Assembly: GCA_000739535.1 (NCBI GenBank)
Contig: DF820466.1
Location: 837,680-897,593, forward strand
Reading direction: 5' to 3'
DNA length: 59,914 nt
Origin: Candidatus Vecturithrix granuli
GTDB taxonomy: Bacteria > Moduliflexota > Moduliflexia > Moduliflexales > Moduliflexaceae
Shown here: positions 24,021 through 32,900 of the stretch, in pieces
How positions within the stretch are numbered: the stretch's first letter is position 1
How the letters are laid out: each line of letters begins with the position of its first letter
Made by a program: the position numbers and the translations under genes
Notes under the pieces: generated by a model
Seen by the model: the letters and a program-made list of their open reading frames with translations, nothing else
Databases searched by the model: none
What the model was told of the DNA's origin: nothing

Positions 24021-25736
24021 TTACGTGTTCAGTTTCCAATTGGTCATATCACGCACCACCACTAACACTTGATCCTCCAGAAACGGAAATACCCGTACTT
24101 CCTGATATTTACGTGGTTCATCTCCTGTCGCCGGCATCCAAAACGTCACAGCGGCTGGCTCTTTGCTTTTCAGTACCCGCGCAATCGCTGCATCAAACTG
24201 ACGTTCGATCTCTTCGGGTAATAATTTTGCCGCCCATTTGATGATAAACGTTCTGGATAAAGGCGCTTCTGCTCCCTGCTCCACTTTATAATCCAGCAGA
24301 CTGCCATTCGCGCTCAGGCGAAAATATTCATCCGGCAACGATTGGAACACGGTTCGCAGTTCCGTGCTGATCTGGTGGAAACGTTCTTCTGTTTGCTTGT
24401 GCAACAACGCGCCACCGATGCTTGTAGCGGCAACAGATAAAATCGTAGTTTCTTCCTCACGCCACAGTCGCGCTTGCTGACAAGTATCAAAGCCCATTCC
24501 GCCCCAAAGCTGCTCATTCATGATGATCGGCACAAGCAGGGTCGAAATCGTACCCTGCGAGGTTAAGAACGCTTGTTCTGTCACCGGAAAATCTTTCGTC
24601 AGTCCACTGATCACCCGGCTTTCACTCAAGGTCTTATACCAGCGCCTCAGGCGATCGTTGTAAGACAGATTTTGCCACTCAGGATTTTCAATCTGAGTGT
24701 ATGTTGATTTGTGCACCCATTCAAATAGGCGGCTCATCGCTGGCTCTCGCGTGTCAGGATGGGGATGCGTTTTAAAAATATAGACGCGATCTACTGCTGT
24801 TGCCGCCCCCAGGATTGCCAACGCTTTCGTAACGCCTATCTGAAAATCTGGCGCGATCAACAAGACATTCAAGGCATTAGCAACCTTATTTAACAACATC
24901 CTCTGATAGAGTTCGGCATTTTCCCACTGTTTGCGTTCGCTAATATCATTAATCATGAACACGGCAAAACTCTCTTTTTTCTTGAGGGCTTTGCGAGTAC
25001 CTGCTTTTATCGGTCGAAATTGCAGATGGAGATGACGGTGTAAGATTCGATCTTCAACTTCATGTTCGACAGATTTTCCCTGAGCAACTTTTTCTAAGGC
25101 CTGGCGTAGAAAACCTTGAAAGTAACATTCCGGGTCAGGACAGAGCGCGTGCAACAATGCATGCGCGGAAGTGCCTTTGATCGAAAGGACTTTGCCAAGC
25201 TGCCATTGTTCAATGGCTTTGTTGGCTCGCACAATAATGCCCTGACTATCGAGCAAACACACGATTGAGGTCAGCGAATCGGCCGTGGCCTCCCATTCCT
25301 GTTTGGCCTTTTCAATTTGGACAAGGCTGGGTTGCAAGGCTTTCAAGGCTTGATTCCGTTGATACAACCGTTGCAATTCCTGGTCTAAGACCATAAGTCG
25401 CACCTTCAACAATTCTGCACGTACTGGGGCTATAAGATAATCGTCGGCTCCGGCCTCAAGGATCGACTTGAGGATCTGAGGTTCTTCATGCTCGGTCAGC
25501 ATCAAAATCATACAGGCATTGCCATTACGAAGGGTCCGCAACTTTCGACATAGATCCAGCCCGTCCATGTCTGGTAGTTTCTGATTCAGCAGAATCAGCA
25601 AAAACTGCTGCTGTTGAAAATGTCCCAGGGCTGCCCGGGCGGTTTCACACCTTGTTGCTTCATGCCCAAATACCTTGAGTTGCGTGCTCAAAAAAAGACA
25701 ACGTTCCTGGTCTGGTTCCACTATAAGTATTTTCAT
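24021..25736 (-). CDS. Degenerate receiver domain with PAS, GAF and PAS modules
   Basis: A 571-residue cytosolic signalling protein. Residues 1-118 form a receiver domain (KILIVEPDQE...KLPDMDGLDLCRKLR...EAGADDYLIAPV), but the phosphoacceptor aspartate is replaced by Asn51 (LLILLNQK) and the conserved lysine by Ala103 (LIAP), so phosphorylation as in normal receivers is unlikely. A helical linker (110-150) leads to a PAS-like domain (150-270, ending in MINDISERK), a GAF domain (about 280-440, with VPIIMNEQLWGGMGFD) and a final PAS-like domain (about 445-571) that ends in VVVRDMTN. There is no kinase, GGDEF, EAL or HTH output. The start follows AAAGGAAC. It may act as a scaffold or partner-regulated sensor. 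Confidence 0.88.
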   Translation of the reverse strand: MKILIVEPDQERCLFLSTQLKVFGHEATRCETARAALGHFQQQQFLLILLNQKLPDMDGLDLCRKLRTLRNGNACMILMLTEHEEPQILKSILEAGADDYLIAPVRAELLKVRLMVLDQELQRLYQRNQALKALQPSLVQIEKAKQEWEATADSLTSIVCLLDSQGIIVRANKAIEQWQLGKVLSIKGTSAHALLHALCPDPECYFQGFLRQALEKVAQGKSVEHEVEDRILHRHLHLQFRPIKAGTRKALKKKESFAVFMINDISERKQWENAELYQRMLLNKVANALNVLLIAPDFQIGVTKALAILGAATAVDRVYIFKTHPHPDTREPAMSRLFEWVHKSTYTQIENPEWQNLSYNDRLRRWYKTLSESRVISGLTKDFPVTEQAFLTSQGTISTLLVPIIMNEQLWGGMGFDTCQQARLWREEETTILSVAATSIGGALLHKQTEERFHQISTELRTVFQSLPDEYFRLSANGSLLDYKVEQGAEAPLSRTFIIKWAAKLLPEEIERQFDAAIARVLKSKEPAAVTFWMPATGDEPRKYQEVRVFPFLEDQVLVVVRDMTNWKLNT

Positions 25737-26060
25737 ACGCTGTTCCTTTATTTAACAATAACGATCGGTGTCCGCTCCTCCTTCTGAAAAACCATCATTT
25801 TCACAGAGCTATTTTTAGCAAGCAATATTGTGATATAGAATACCATTCTGACCAACAATGGATGCGAGGAATAACTAACTGTTATATCCAAGGTATTCGA
25901 ATTATACTGACATACGGGGAACAAAAAAAAGCGTAGAAATTTTGTGACTATTTAGCAAGAATATGCACTAATGCGATTGAAGATAGAGATCGCCTCAAAG
26001 ATGGACTCTATCTGGTTCAATACATATAAATGATATTGTACCCGGGTTTTTCAGAGAAAA
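25737..26060. other. 324-bp intergenic region, no feature recognised
   Basis: AT-rich sequence upstream of the minus-strand receiver gene and downstream of the kinase gene. I see no open frame, long palindrome or repeat-family copy. It presumably holds the promoter of the receiver gene, but no convincing -35/-10 pair stands out. Confidence 0.5.
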
Positions 26061-27569
26061 TTACCAGGGTAAATTCAGCCCAAGTTCCTGTTCGATTTTG
26101 CGAGCTTCGGCTTCTGTCAATTGCAGTGCCTGCCGTTTGATTTTCAACACCAGATATTCGTTTGGGGAGAGTTCTTTGTCAATGATCGCAATTTTGAGCA
26201 ATTCACGATATTTGCTCAGGCGAGCCTGTTCATCTTTTTCCTGAGCTTGTAACGTTTGGAGCAGGTCTTTCACCGTTTGAAACCGTTTGGCAGGGTCTTT
26301 TTCTAAACAGCGCAAGACGATGGCGTCAATTGATGGCGAAATGCCAGGGGCTTCCGGCGCACTATACAGATGATGGTAAGCAATGTCTCCCTGAAGAAAC
26401 GGCGGGCTTCCGGTCAGCATTTCATAAAGTACAATCCCCACAGAGTACAAATCTGAGGCGGCCGAAAGCACTTCACCGCGCACCTGTTCCGGCGACATAT
26501 ACGGCAACGTGCCAATTTGCACTGAAAGTTGAGTAAATGCTTGTTGTTCCAGGTTATTCATAAAGGCGATACCAAAATCTCCAAGCTTGATGATATGTTT
26601 TTGGGTGATGAAAATATTAGCCGGTTTGATGTCCCGATGTAAAACCCCGGCCTCGTGCGCCGATTGCAAGGCACGGCACAATTGCAGCAAAATCGTTCTG
26701 GCCTGGGGAACAGCCAACCGTTTATAATGGGTCAGCAAATCGCGCAATGTACCGCCATTGACAAACTCCATGGCAATGCACTGGGCTTCCGGATCGACGT
26801 CATAAATCTCAATGATATTTGGATGATCCAATTGCGCCGCCAGGCGAGCCTCGCGCAGATACTGTTCGCTGTCGACCGGATTCCGGTTCGCCTGCTGGTA
26901 TAACACTTTCAAAGCCACATCGCGTTTGAGTTTCAGGTCAATAGCCTGATAAACGATCCCTGCGCCGCCGCGTCCTAATTCACGCACAATTTCATAGCGT
27001 TCCTGCAAACGGGGATGGAACGTTTGCTGAACAGAGGTCACGGTGGCGGCAGTGGAAATTTTTGTCTTTTGATTCTTTTGCTCCGTCAATTTGGCGAGGC
27101 GTTCTAAGGCATCACGGTAAAAATAATCGGACGCCAACACCCGTTCGTAATACTCTACCGCTTTTTCCCAGGCCCCCTTTTCTTCAAAGCAGGTTCCCAG
27201 CAGATAGAGCGACTCTTTTTGAAATTTCGGATTTGTACGTGTGACTCGTAACTCGGTAATCGCATGACTCCACATCTTGCGATACAGATAAATTTGGGCG
27301 AGTTGAAAGCGCGTCGCCATATCTAACACGCTTTCTTCAACCGATTCTTCCAAAAACGGCAAAAAATCGTAGATCATTTCGCCGTTATCACGTTCATATA
27401 CGCTGACTTTGCGTTCAGCCTGGAGCTGTAGCAGCACATCTTCCAATGCTTCGGGCGTGGCTGGAAGCTTCAACGTGCGAAAATCTCGCGCCGACAAATA
27501 GCCGTTATGGCGAAATGCATGAATGCGCAGCGACGTACAGATACGTTTGTAAACTCTATCCTGATCCAT
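26061..27569 (-). CDS. Serine/threonine protein kinase with N-terminal TPR-like region
   Basis: A soluble Hanks-type kinase, 502 residues. Residues 1-75 look like a winged-helix-type cap; 85-165 are TPR-like helices (MATRFQLAQIYLYRKMW, LLGTCFEEKGAWEKAVEYYERVL). The kinase domain covers about 191-445, with the glycine loop GRGGAG at 199-204, Lys221 (VALKVL), HRDIKPAN at 311-318, DFG at 331-333 and SPEQVRGE. All catalytic residues are present. A helical tail of 55 residues follows. There is no transmembrane segment or external sensor, so input is probably through the TPR region. It neighbours, but is not co-transcribed with, the STAND island. Confidence 0.95.
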   Translation of the reverse strand: MDQDRVYKRICTSLRIHAFRHNGYLSARDFRTLKLPATPEALEDVLLQLQAERKVSVYERDNGEMIYDFLPFLEESVEESVLDMATRFQLAQIYLYRKMWSHAITELRVTRTNPKFQKESLYLLGTCFEEKGAWEKAVEYYERVLASDYFYRDALERLAKLTEQKNQKTKISTAATVTSVQQTFHPRLQERYEIVRELGRGGAGIVYQAIDLKLKRDVALKVLYQQANRNPVDSEQYLREARLAAQLDHPNIIEIYDVDPEAQCIAMEFVNGGTLRDLLTHYKRLAVPQARTILLQLCRALQSAHEAGVLHRDIKPANIFITQKHIIKLGDFGIAFMNNLEQQAFTQLSVQIGTLPYMSPEQVRGEVLSAASDLYSVGIVLYEMLTGSPPFLQGDIAYHHLYSAPEAPGISPSIDAIVLRCLEKDPAKRFQTVKDLLQTLQAQEKDEQARLSKYRELLKIAIIDKELSPNEYLVLKIKRQALQLTEAEARKIEQELGLNLPW

Positions 27570-27746
27570 AAGCTGGTTATGTTATCAAAGGGTAGGTAAC
27601 CCCTTTTTTCAATATTCTTTTATGGTATATATTCAGCAGGGGAATACGTCAAGCAATTTATATTGTGCACACAAAATCTTTTCTGAAACCCCTTGGCGGA
27701 TTTTGAGTTCCTGCTTTTCAAAAATTGATTTGCCAATCTTCTCCGC

Positions 27747-28088
27747 TTAACAGCCGATATGAAATGCCCCAACAGTTCCTTTTGCCCCAATCTTATTATA
27801 CAATAAACAGGCTCTCCAGGTGGGTAGGGACACTAATTGGATGCCACAAGCCCTGACATACTCTTGCGTTTCGGATAAGACGCGTAAGCGCCCCGCGTTC
27901 CCTGTCCCGATGATCACATATTGCGGATGTTCGGCAATAATCGCCGACAAATCCGTAATGGTCACGGTGTGTTCCGAACTTCTCTGCCAGCCCCAGTCGA
28001 CATCAATCCGATCAGGATAAATGATCAAGTCTGTGACATAGCGCCGACGATTAATGATGATCTCACCGTACATATATGAATTAATCAT
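27747..28088 (-). CDS. Mth938-like (DUF498) domain protein
   Basis: Small 113-residue protein of the Mth938/NDUFAF3-like fold. The pattern INSYMYGEIIINRRRYVTDLIIYPDRIDVDW, read in parts as YGEIIINRRRY and LIIYPDRI, then PQYVIIGTGNAGRLRV and TVGAFHIGC, is typical. The function in bacteria is not established. The ATG at 28088 has AGAGGT six bases upstream; the ATG two codons earlier is too close to that site. It stands alone between the kinase and the sigma-like gene. Confidence 0.85.
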   Translation of the reverse strand: MINSYMYGEIIINRRRYVTDLIIYPDRIDVDWGWQRSSEHTVTITDLSAIIAEHPQYVIIGTGNAGRLRVLSETQEYVRACGIQLVSLPTWRACLLYNKIGAKGTVGAFHIGC

Positions 28089-28407
28089 GTACATACCTCT
28101 GAAAGCATGAAGTGCCTATGTTCTACGTATCATCACTGTTCCCTTTTATTATAAAAGAGTAAATCTTTGGATCATTTCGACATATAAAAAAATTTTTTAT
28201 GAATGTGTGTTTGGTCATTGTATGTCTTGACTCGCCATCCACAAGAAGAGGTAACCGATGAATCCTTCCGACATGAGCATCAACATTTTTTATCGTATAT
28301 TTGGCGCGAATTTATTTTCTTGACGCACGACTTTTATGGACTGATATAATGAGGGAAAATAACGGAGATCTTGAGATAAAGCCCTTCATGATGATGGAAC
28401 AAACGGT
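28089..28407. other. 319-bp intergenic region, divergent start region
   Basis: It lies between the minus-strand Mth938-like gene and the plus-strand Cys-rich gene and must contain promoters for both. No palindrome or family repeat is present, unlike most gaps of this size here. No convincing promoter pair is evident. Confidence 0.4.
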
Positions 28408-29169
28408 ATGGCAATTGACTTGATCGCAAAGTACTGCCAAACATGTCAGCATTATATCCAGGTCACGCAGGAATGTTGTTTGCTCAAAGAGAACCGATTG
28501 GAGGTCATCTTTGCAATAGGTCCGTGTCAGCCTGCTGAAATGGTGAGACAAGTGGTAAAATCGCTGCTTTCTAAACGCCGAAATGAGCGGAAGAATCTTA
28601 CTCAGGATATTCTTTCGACCGCGTTTGAACTGACCGAATTGCTGAAGCAACAGCGTTTGACCAAACGCTTTACCATTTATGCCCTGAAAAGTTATCTGAC
28701 CAAAACGATTCGTGAGCGATTACTCCCTCGCCTCCATTGTGAAGATTGCAGCTATCTTTCCTTGACAAAACCAGCAATCTGTCAACGCGAGACGATCATA
28801 AGTGCCAATGGGGAGGTCGTGAACCCGAATTATGGAAACAAGCGTTTCCCGTCTGATCATGCCTGTACTGGATTCGAAGCGTTGGCGCCGTCCGGTTCCG
28901 CAGAAATAAATTCTGAAAACAAGATATTGCTGCTGCTTATAGCGGATGCCTTATCACAGCGGGCAGTACATGCAAGAGATCAAAATAAAGCAGAATATGA
29001 GCGTCACTATCTGGTATTCAGTTTGTTGGTTCAATGGTGTGAGGAAGAAGATTGCTCCTGGCAGGAATGGAAGCAATACACAGCGAGCTTATTTCATAAG
29101 ACAGTACGAACGATTGAACGAGATCTCGATAAAATGATCAAATTTTTACAAGAGAGTGATGTCATTTAA
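28408..29169 (+). CDS. Cys-rich protein, possible sigma-factor-like regulator with two zinc knuckles
   Basis: A 253-residue protein I cannot place firmly. Two cysteine sets are seen: C10, C13, C23/C24, C40 and C111, C114, C125, C153, both of CxxC-x10-C-xn-C form and likely zinc knuckles. Between them, LTQDILSTAFELTELL then FTIYALKSYLTKTIRERLL (64-105) recalls sigma region 2. The C-terminal part SWQEWKQYTASLFHKTVRTIERDLDK (217-242, read in parts) recalls the helix-turn-helix of region 4. The following gene encodes a zinc-finger anti-sigma-like protein 54 bp downstream, which supports the idea. The region 2/4 match is by eye and weak; a zinc-binding adaptor is the alternative. Confidence 0.4.
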   Translation: MAIDLIAKYCQTCQHYIQVTQECCLLKENRLEVIFAIGPCQPAEMVRQVVKSLLSKRRNERKNLTQDILSTAFELTELLKQQRLTKRFTIYALKSYLTKTIRERLLPRLHCEDCSYLSLTKPAICQRETIISANGEVVNPNYGNKRFPSDHACTGFEALAPSGSAEINSENKILLLLIADALSQRAVHARDQNKAEYERHYLVFSLLVQWCEEEDCSWQEWKQYTASLFHKTVRTIERDLDKMIKFLQESDVI

Positions 29170-29223
29170 TGCCCCAAATTTCCTCTTCTACCTATAGAAG
29201 GGAAGTCAATTGAGGTGAAAAAC

Positions 29224-29859
29224 ATGCCAAATAAGAATATACAATCTCAAGAGGATTTCGTGGCGCTTCTCAAGCAAGACATCCAGACGGATGAATACCG
29301 CCGGTTGAAAGCCATTGAAAGCCAGACCCCTCATCCAGCACAGGAGAGACTTGCTGAATATGCGGCTGGGCGCCTACCAGAGGCCGATATAGAGGTCATC
29401 TGTAAACATCTGTTCTTTTGCAAGAGTTGTGCAAAACACGTCGCAGGATGGATGCGAAATCAAACGCTGAAGGATATTTCTGGTATTCTTCCAGAGTCGA
29501 TTTTAGCTACTGAATATTGGCAACCCGATTATGCCGGATTGCAAGCCACTGCCGCCGATATTCCTCAGCAAAAATATACGTTTCACCTGAGTGAAGGCGA
29601 TATTCAAGTGACCTGTAACTGGGGCGGCCCTCAGGGCAGCGACCCGGCGTTTATCTGGCTGAAATGGCAGGCGAATATTGAGGAAGAACGCGAGTTTTAT
29701 GCACAGTTTGTCGATCCGGAAACCCAGACCATTCGTTATGCGGCTCGTCTGGGAACCCACCTGGAAGGCGAGGAAACGTTTAGCAGCCGGGAATTGGGCT
29801 TTGATCCGTCCCACGAACGCTGGGCGGTGGCAATCGTATTGAAAGAAGCGGGAGAATAA
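29224..29859 (+). CDS. Putative anti-sigma-type zinc-finger protein
   Basis: A 211-residue protein. The segment HPAQERLAEYAAGRLPEADI followed by CKHLFFCKSC (about 37-69) fits the zf-HC2 zinc finger of anti-sigma factors, with ligands Cys/His-x3-Cys-x2-Cys. The remaining C-terminal ~100 residues (YTFHLSEGDIQVTCNWGG...FIWLKWQAN...FVDPETQTIRYAARLGTHLEG) look like a beta-sandwich domain and contain no membrane helix, unlike most anti-sigma factors. The ATG at 29224 has GAGGTG upstream. It is followed immediately by a short overlapping frame and then the STAND gene. Confidence 0.6.
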   Translation: MPNKNIQSQEDFVALLKQDIQTDEYRRLKAIESQTPHPAQERLAEYAAGRLPEADIEVICKHLFFCKSCAKHVAGWMRNQTLKDISGILPESILATEYWQPDYAGLQATAADIPQQKYTFHLSEGDIQVTCNWGGPQGSDPAFIWLKWQANIEEEREFYAQFVDPETQTIRYAARLGTHLEGEETFSSRELGFDPSHERWAVAIVLKEAGE

Positions 29860-29947
29860 TGGCGAAGTTGGTTTACTCTCAATTCTGGCCGATTGCACTG
29901 TACCAGAATATGCTTGAGGAAGATGAATATGTTAAAGGAAAGAATGT

Positions 29948-32900
29948 ATGGATGAACATGTTGCATTTGACCAGACGAAGAAAAATGATGGCTCATCATC
30001 CCTGTCGGTACCCATCCGTCATTTTGCTTATCCTAACGTTAAAATCAGTCAGAATTCTTTCATCGGCTGTGGGCGGTATCTCGCCATACTGCCTGAAGAA
30101 GTATCGGAAGGCCAGCGGTATGAATTAATCGCGGCAAAGGTCATTGATTTCACTGCAAATGTGTATACGGCTGTGGCGAAGTTTGCGCCGGAATCCTCGG
30201 CGTCCAAAAAGAAAATTTATGAACGCAAGGATGTCTTAGAGGCGAAGTACTTCGGTCCCTCGCAAAATCTCGCGTATTTTTTGGCCTTAATTAGCCGCTC
30301 CAGACCGCTCAAATTGCAGGGGATTCGGGGCGACATCTGGTGCACCGGGGCGCTTGAGTGTAGCAATGGCAACCAGATGATATTGGAAGGCGTCAATGCG
30401 ATAGGATTTGACATTAAGGTTCGTGCGTTTCTTGCAGACAAAAATTCGGATACACTCTTCTTGATCCCGGAATCCGATGCCCAAACTCTTAATGAAGAAG
30501 AGGTCAAGGTACATCATGCCAGTCTGGTAGATTTACAGACGTTCTGCCATCGTTCCCCCCAGGAACATGCTGCGGGCAAATGGCTGATCCGCATTCGGCC
30601 TGAAGAACTCGGTCTATTGGTGAAGTTTCTTTTCGATAAACCGAAAATTCAACTTCCGGCACTGCCGATTCCCCCTAACCCCTATCGCGGCTTATTTGCG
30701 TTTCGGGAAGAGGATGCACTCTATTTTTTCGGCCGCGAAACCTTTATCCAACAGCTTGTCAACGCCGTCGAGCAGAAGCCGTTCGTGGCCGTTATAGGTC
30801 CTTCCGGTAGTGGAAAATCTTCAGTGGTCTATGCCGGATTGATCCCGTATTTACTAAGGCAAACAGACCCCTCTTTGGAAGGACCAGAGAGAGAAACTCG
30901 TGGTCAAGTTGATCACACAACGGCACAATGGCGCGTTGCCTCATTTCGTCCCGGTGCAGATCCGTTTTGGGGCTTGTCAACGGCGTTGATTGCCTTATGG
31001 CATCCGGAGTTGACGGAAGAAGGCAAACGTGTTCACATCAAGGAACTCCATGTCCGGTTGATAAATCGTGAAGTTCATCTGTCTGAGATGGTCAACCAAC
31101 TTCAAATATCCCAGCCCCAGATCCGGATGCTCCTGTATATTGACCAGTTCGAAGAATTATACACCCTGTGTTCATCCGAACAGGAACGGCGCTGGTTTCT
31201 GGATGAATTGCTAGCTGTGACCGGGACCTCTCATTTTTCAAAATTCGCGCCGCTCTCTGTCGTCCTCACCTTGCGAGCCGACTTTTTAGGCAAAGCATTA
31301 GCCTATCGTCCATTTGCCGATGCCTTACAACATACTGATCTTAAACTTGGACCGTTGAACCGGGATGAATTACGCACCGCTATTGAATGTCCGGCAACCC
31401 TTTTGCAGGTGGAGATTGAAGATGGGCTGGCCGATCGGATTCTGGACGCCCTGAAGGATGAACCAGGTACCCTGCCGTTATTGGAATTTGCATTGACTGA
31501 ACTCTGGCAGCACCAGTCATACCGCACATTAACTCATGCAGCTTATAGTGCGATCGGCAGGCTCAAACATGCGTTAGCGGCGTATGCCGAACAGGTGTAT
31601 CATCGCCTTTTGCCTGAAGCCCAGGACCAGGCGCAGTTCATCTTCATGCAATTAGTCCATCCTGGTGAAGGCACGGACGATACCCGCCGAGTCGCCACCA
31701 AAGCCGAGATTGGAGAAGCACGTTGGAGAGTGGTGACCATCCTGGCGGATGCCCGGTTGGTGGTGACCAGTGGGGATCAGGAACACGAGGAAACGGTTGA
31801 ACTTGTGCATGAAATTCTGATTCAAGGCTGGCAGCGTTTGCAGGAGTGGATCGCCGCTGACCGGGAATTCCGGCTCTGGCAGGAACGCCTGCGAACAGCT
31901 ATGCAACCCTGGAAACGAGAGGACCATGATAGGAACCTGCTGTTACAAGGAACCCCTCTCGCAGAAGCCGAATTTTGGTTAAACACCCGTGAGCATCACC
32001 TCAGTTTGGAAGAACGGCACTTCATTGAGGTCAGTATCTATGATCGTCACCGCAGGCAACGATTCAAACGATTGGGGATTACAGCGGCTCTGACGATCTC
32101 AATTTTTATCGCGGTCGTTCTTGGAGTTCTCAGGCAACAGGCGTTCAGGAATGCTGAAGAAGCTCGCCAACAAACTCAAATTGCAGATGAACAGCGTAAA
32201 AAAGCTGAAGTCAATCAAATAGAAGCCCTCAAACAGGCATCAAAAGCAATGTTTGTTTCTGGTGAAGATGATTTAGGCGCTTTGCTTATAGGAATAAAAA
32301 TAGCTAAAATGTCAAAATATCTTAAGCTGCCAATATCCTTGAATGTTCAAATAATTGAGAACCTTCGGGAAATCGTCTATGGCATTCATGAAAAAAATCG
32401 TTTAGCAGGGCATGTACATGATGTATCAAGTGTTGATTTCAGCCCAGACGGAAATTTGCTTGCCTCAGGAAGTTATGATGGTAATATTAAACTGTGGAAT
32501 GTTCGTGATGGGCATGAGATTGCCACATTACGAGGACATTCGGAAAGCGTGATTAGTGTCACGTTCAGTCCGGATGGAAGCCTGCTTGCTTCAGGAGACT
32601 ATAACGGTGAAATCAAGCTTTGGAATGTCAAGGGCAGAGATGAAATTATGAGTTTTGTATGCTCTTCTGAACATGATTTTGAAGATAACAACATGAAATT
32701 TGTACTCCCTTTTAGAGGACCTGAGCTGGATAAAACGATGGAAGTTGCGGGTCTTGTTTTCTCTTCCGAACCAGGAGCTTTACAATATCATGGAACAAAG
32801 GTTGTATTTAGTCCAGATGGAAAAATACTAATTGGAAGTTGTGGTAGTGATATCAAACTTTGGACTACTAATAATGGACATGAAATTATTACGTTACAAG

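Noticed and set aside
27588-27612. Hairpin near GGGTAGGTAACCCC downstream of nothing, as a terminator
   Set aside because: The stem is short and mismatched, and it lies upstream of the kinase gene rather than after a stop codon on that strand.
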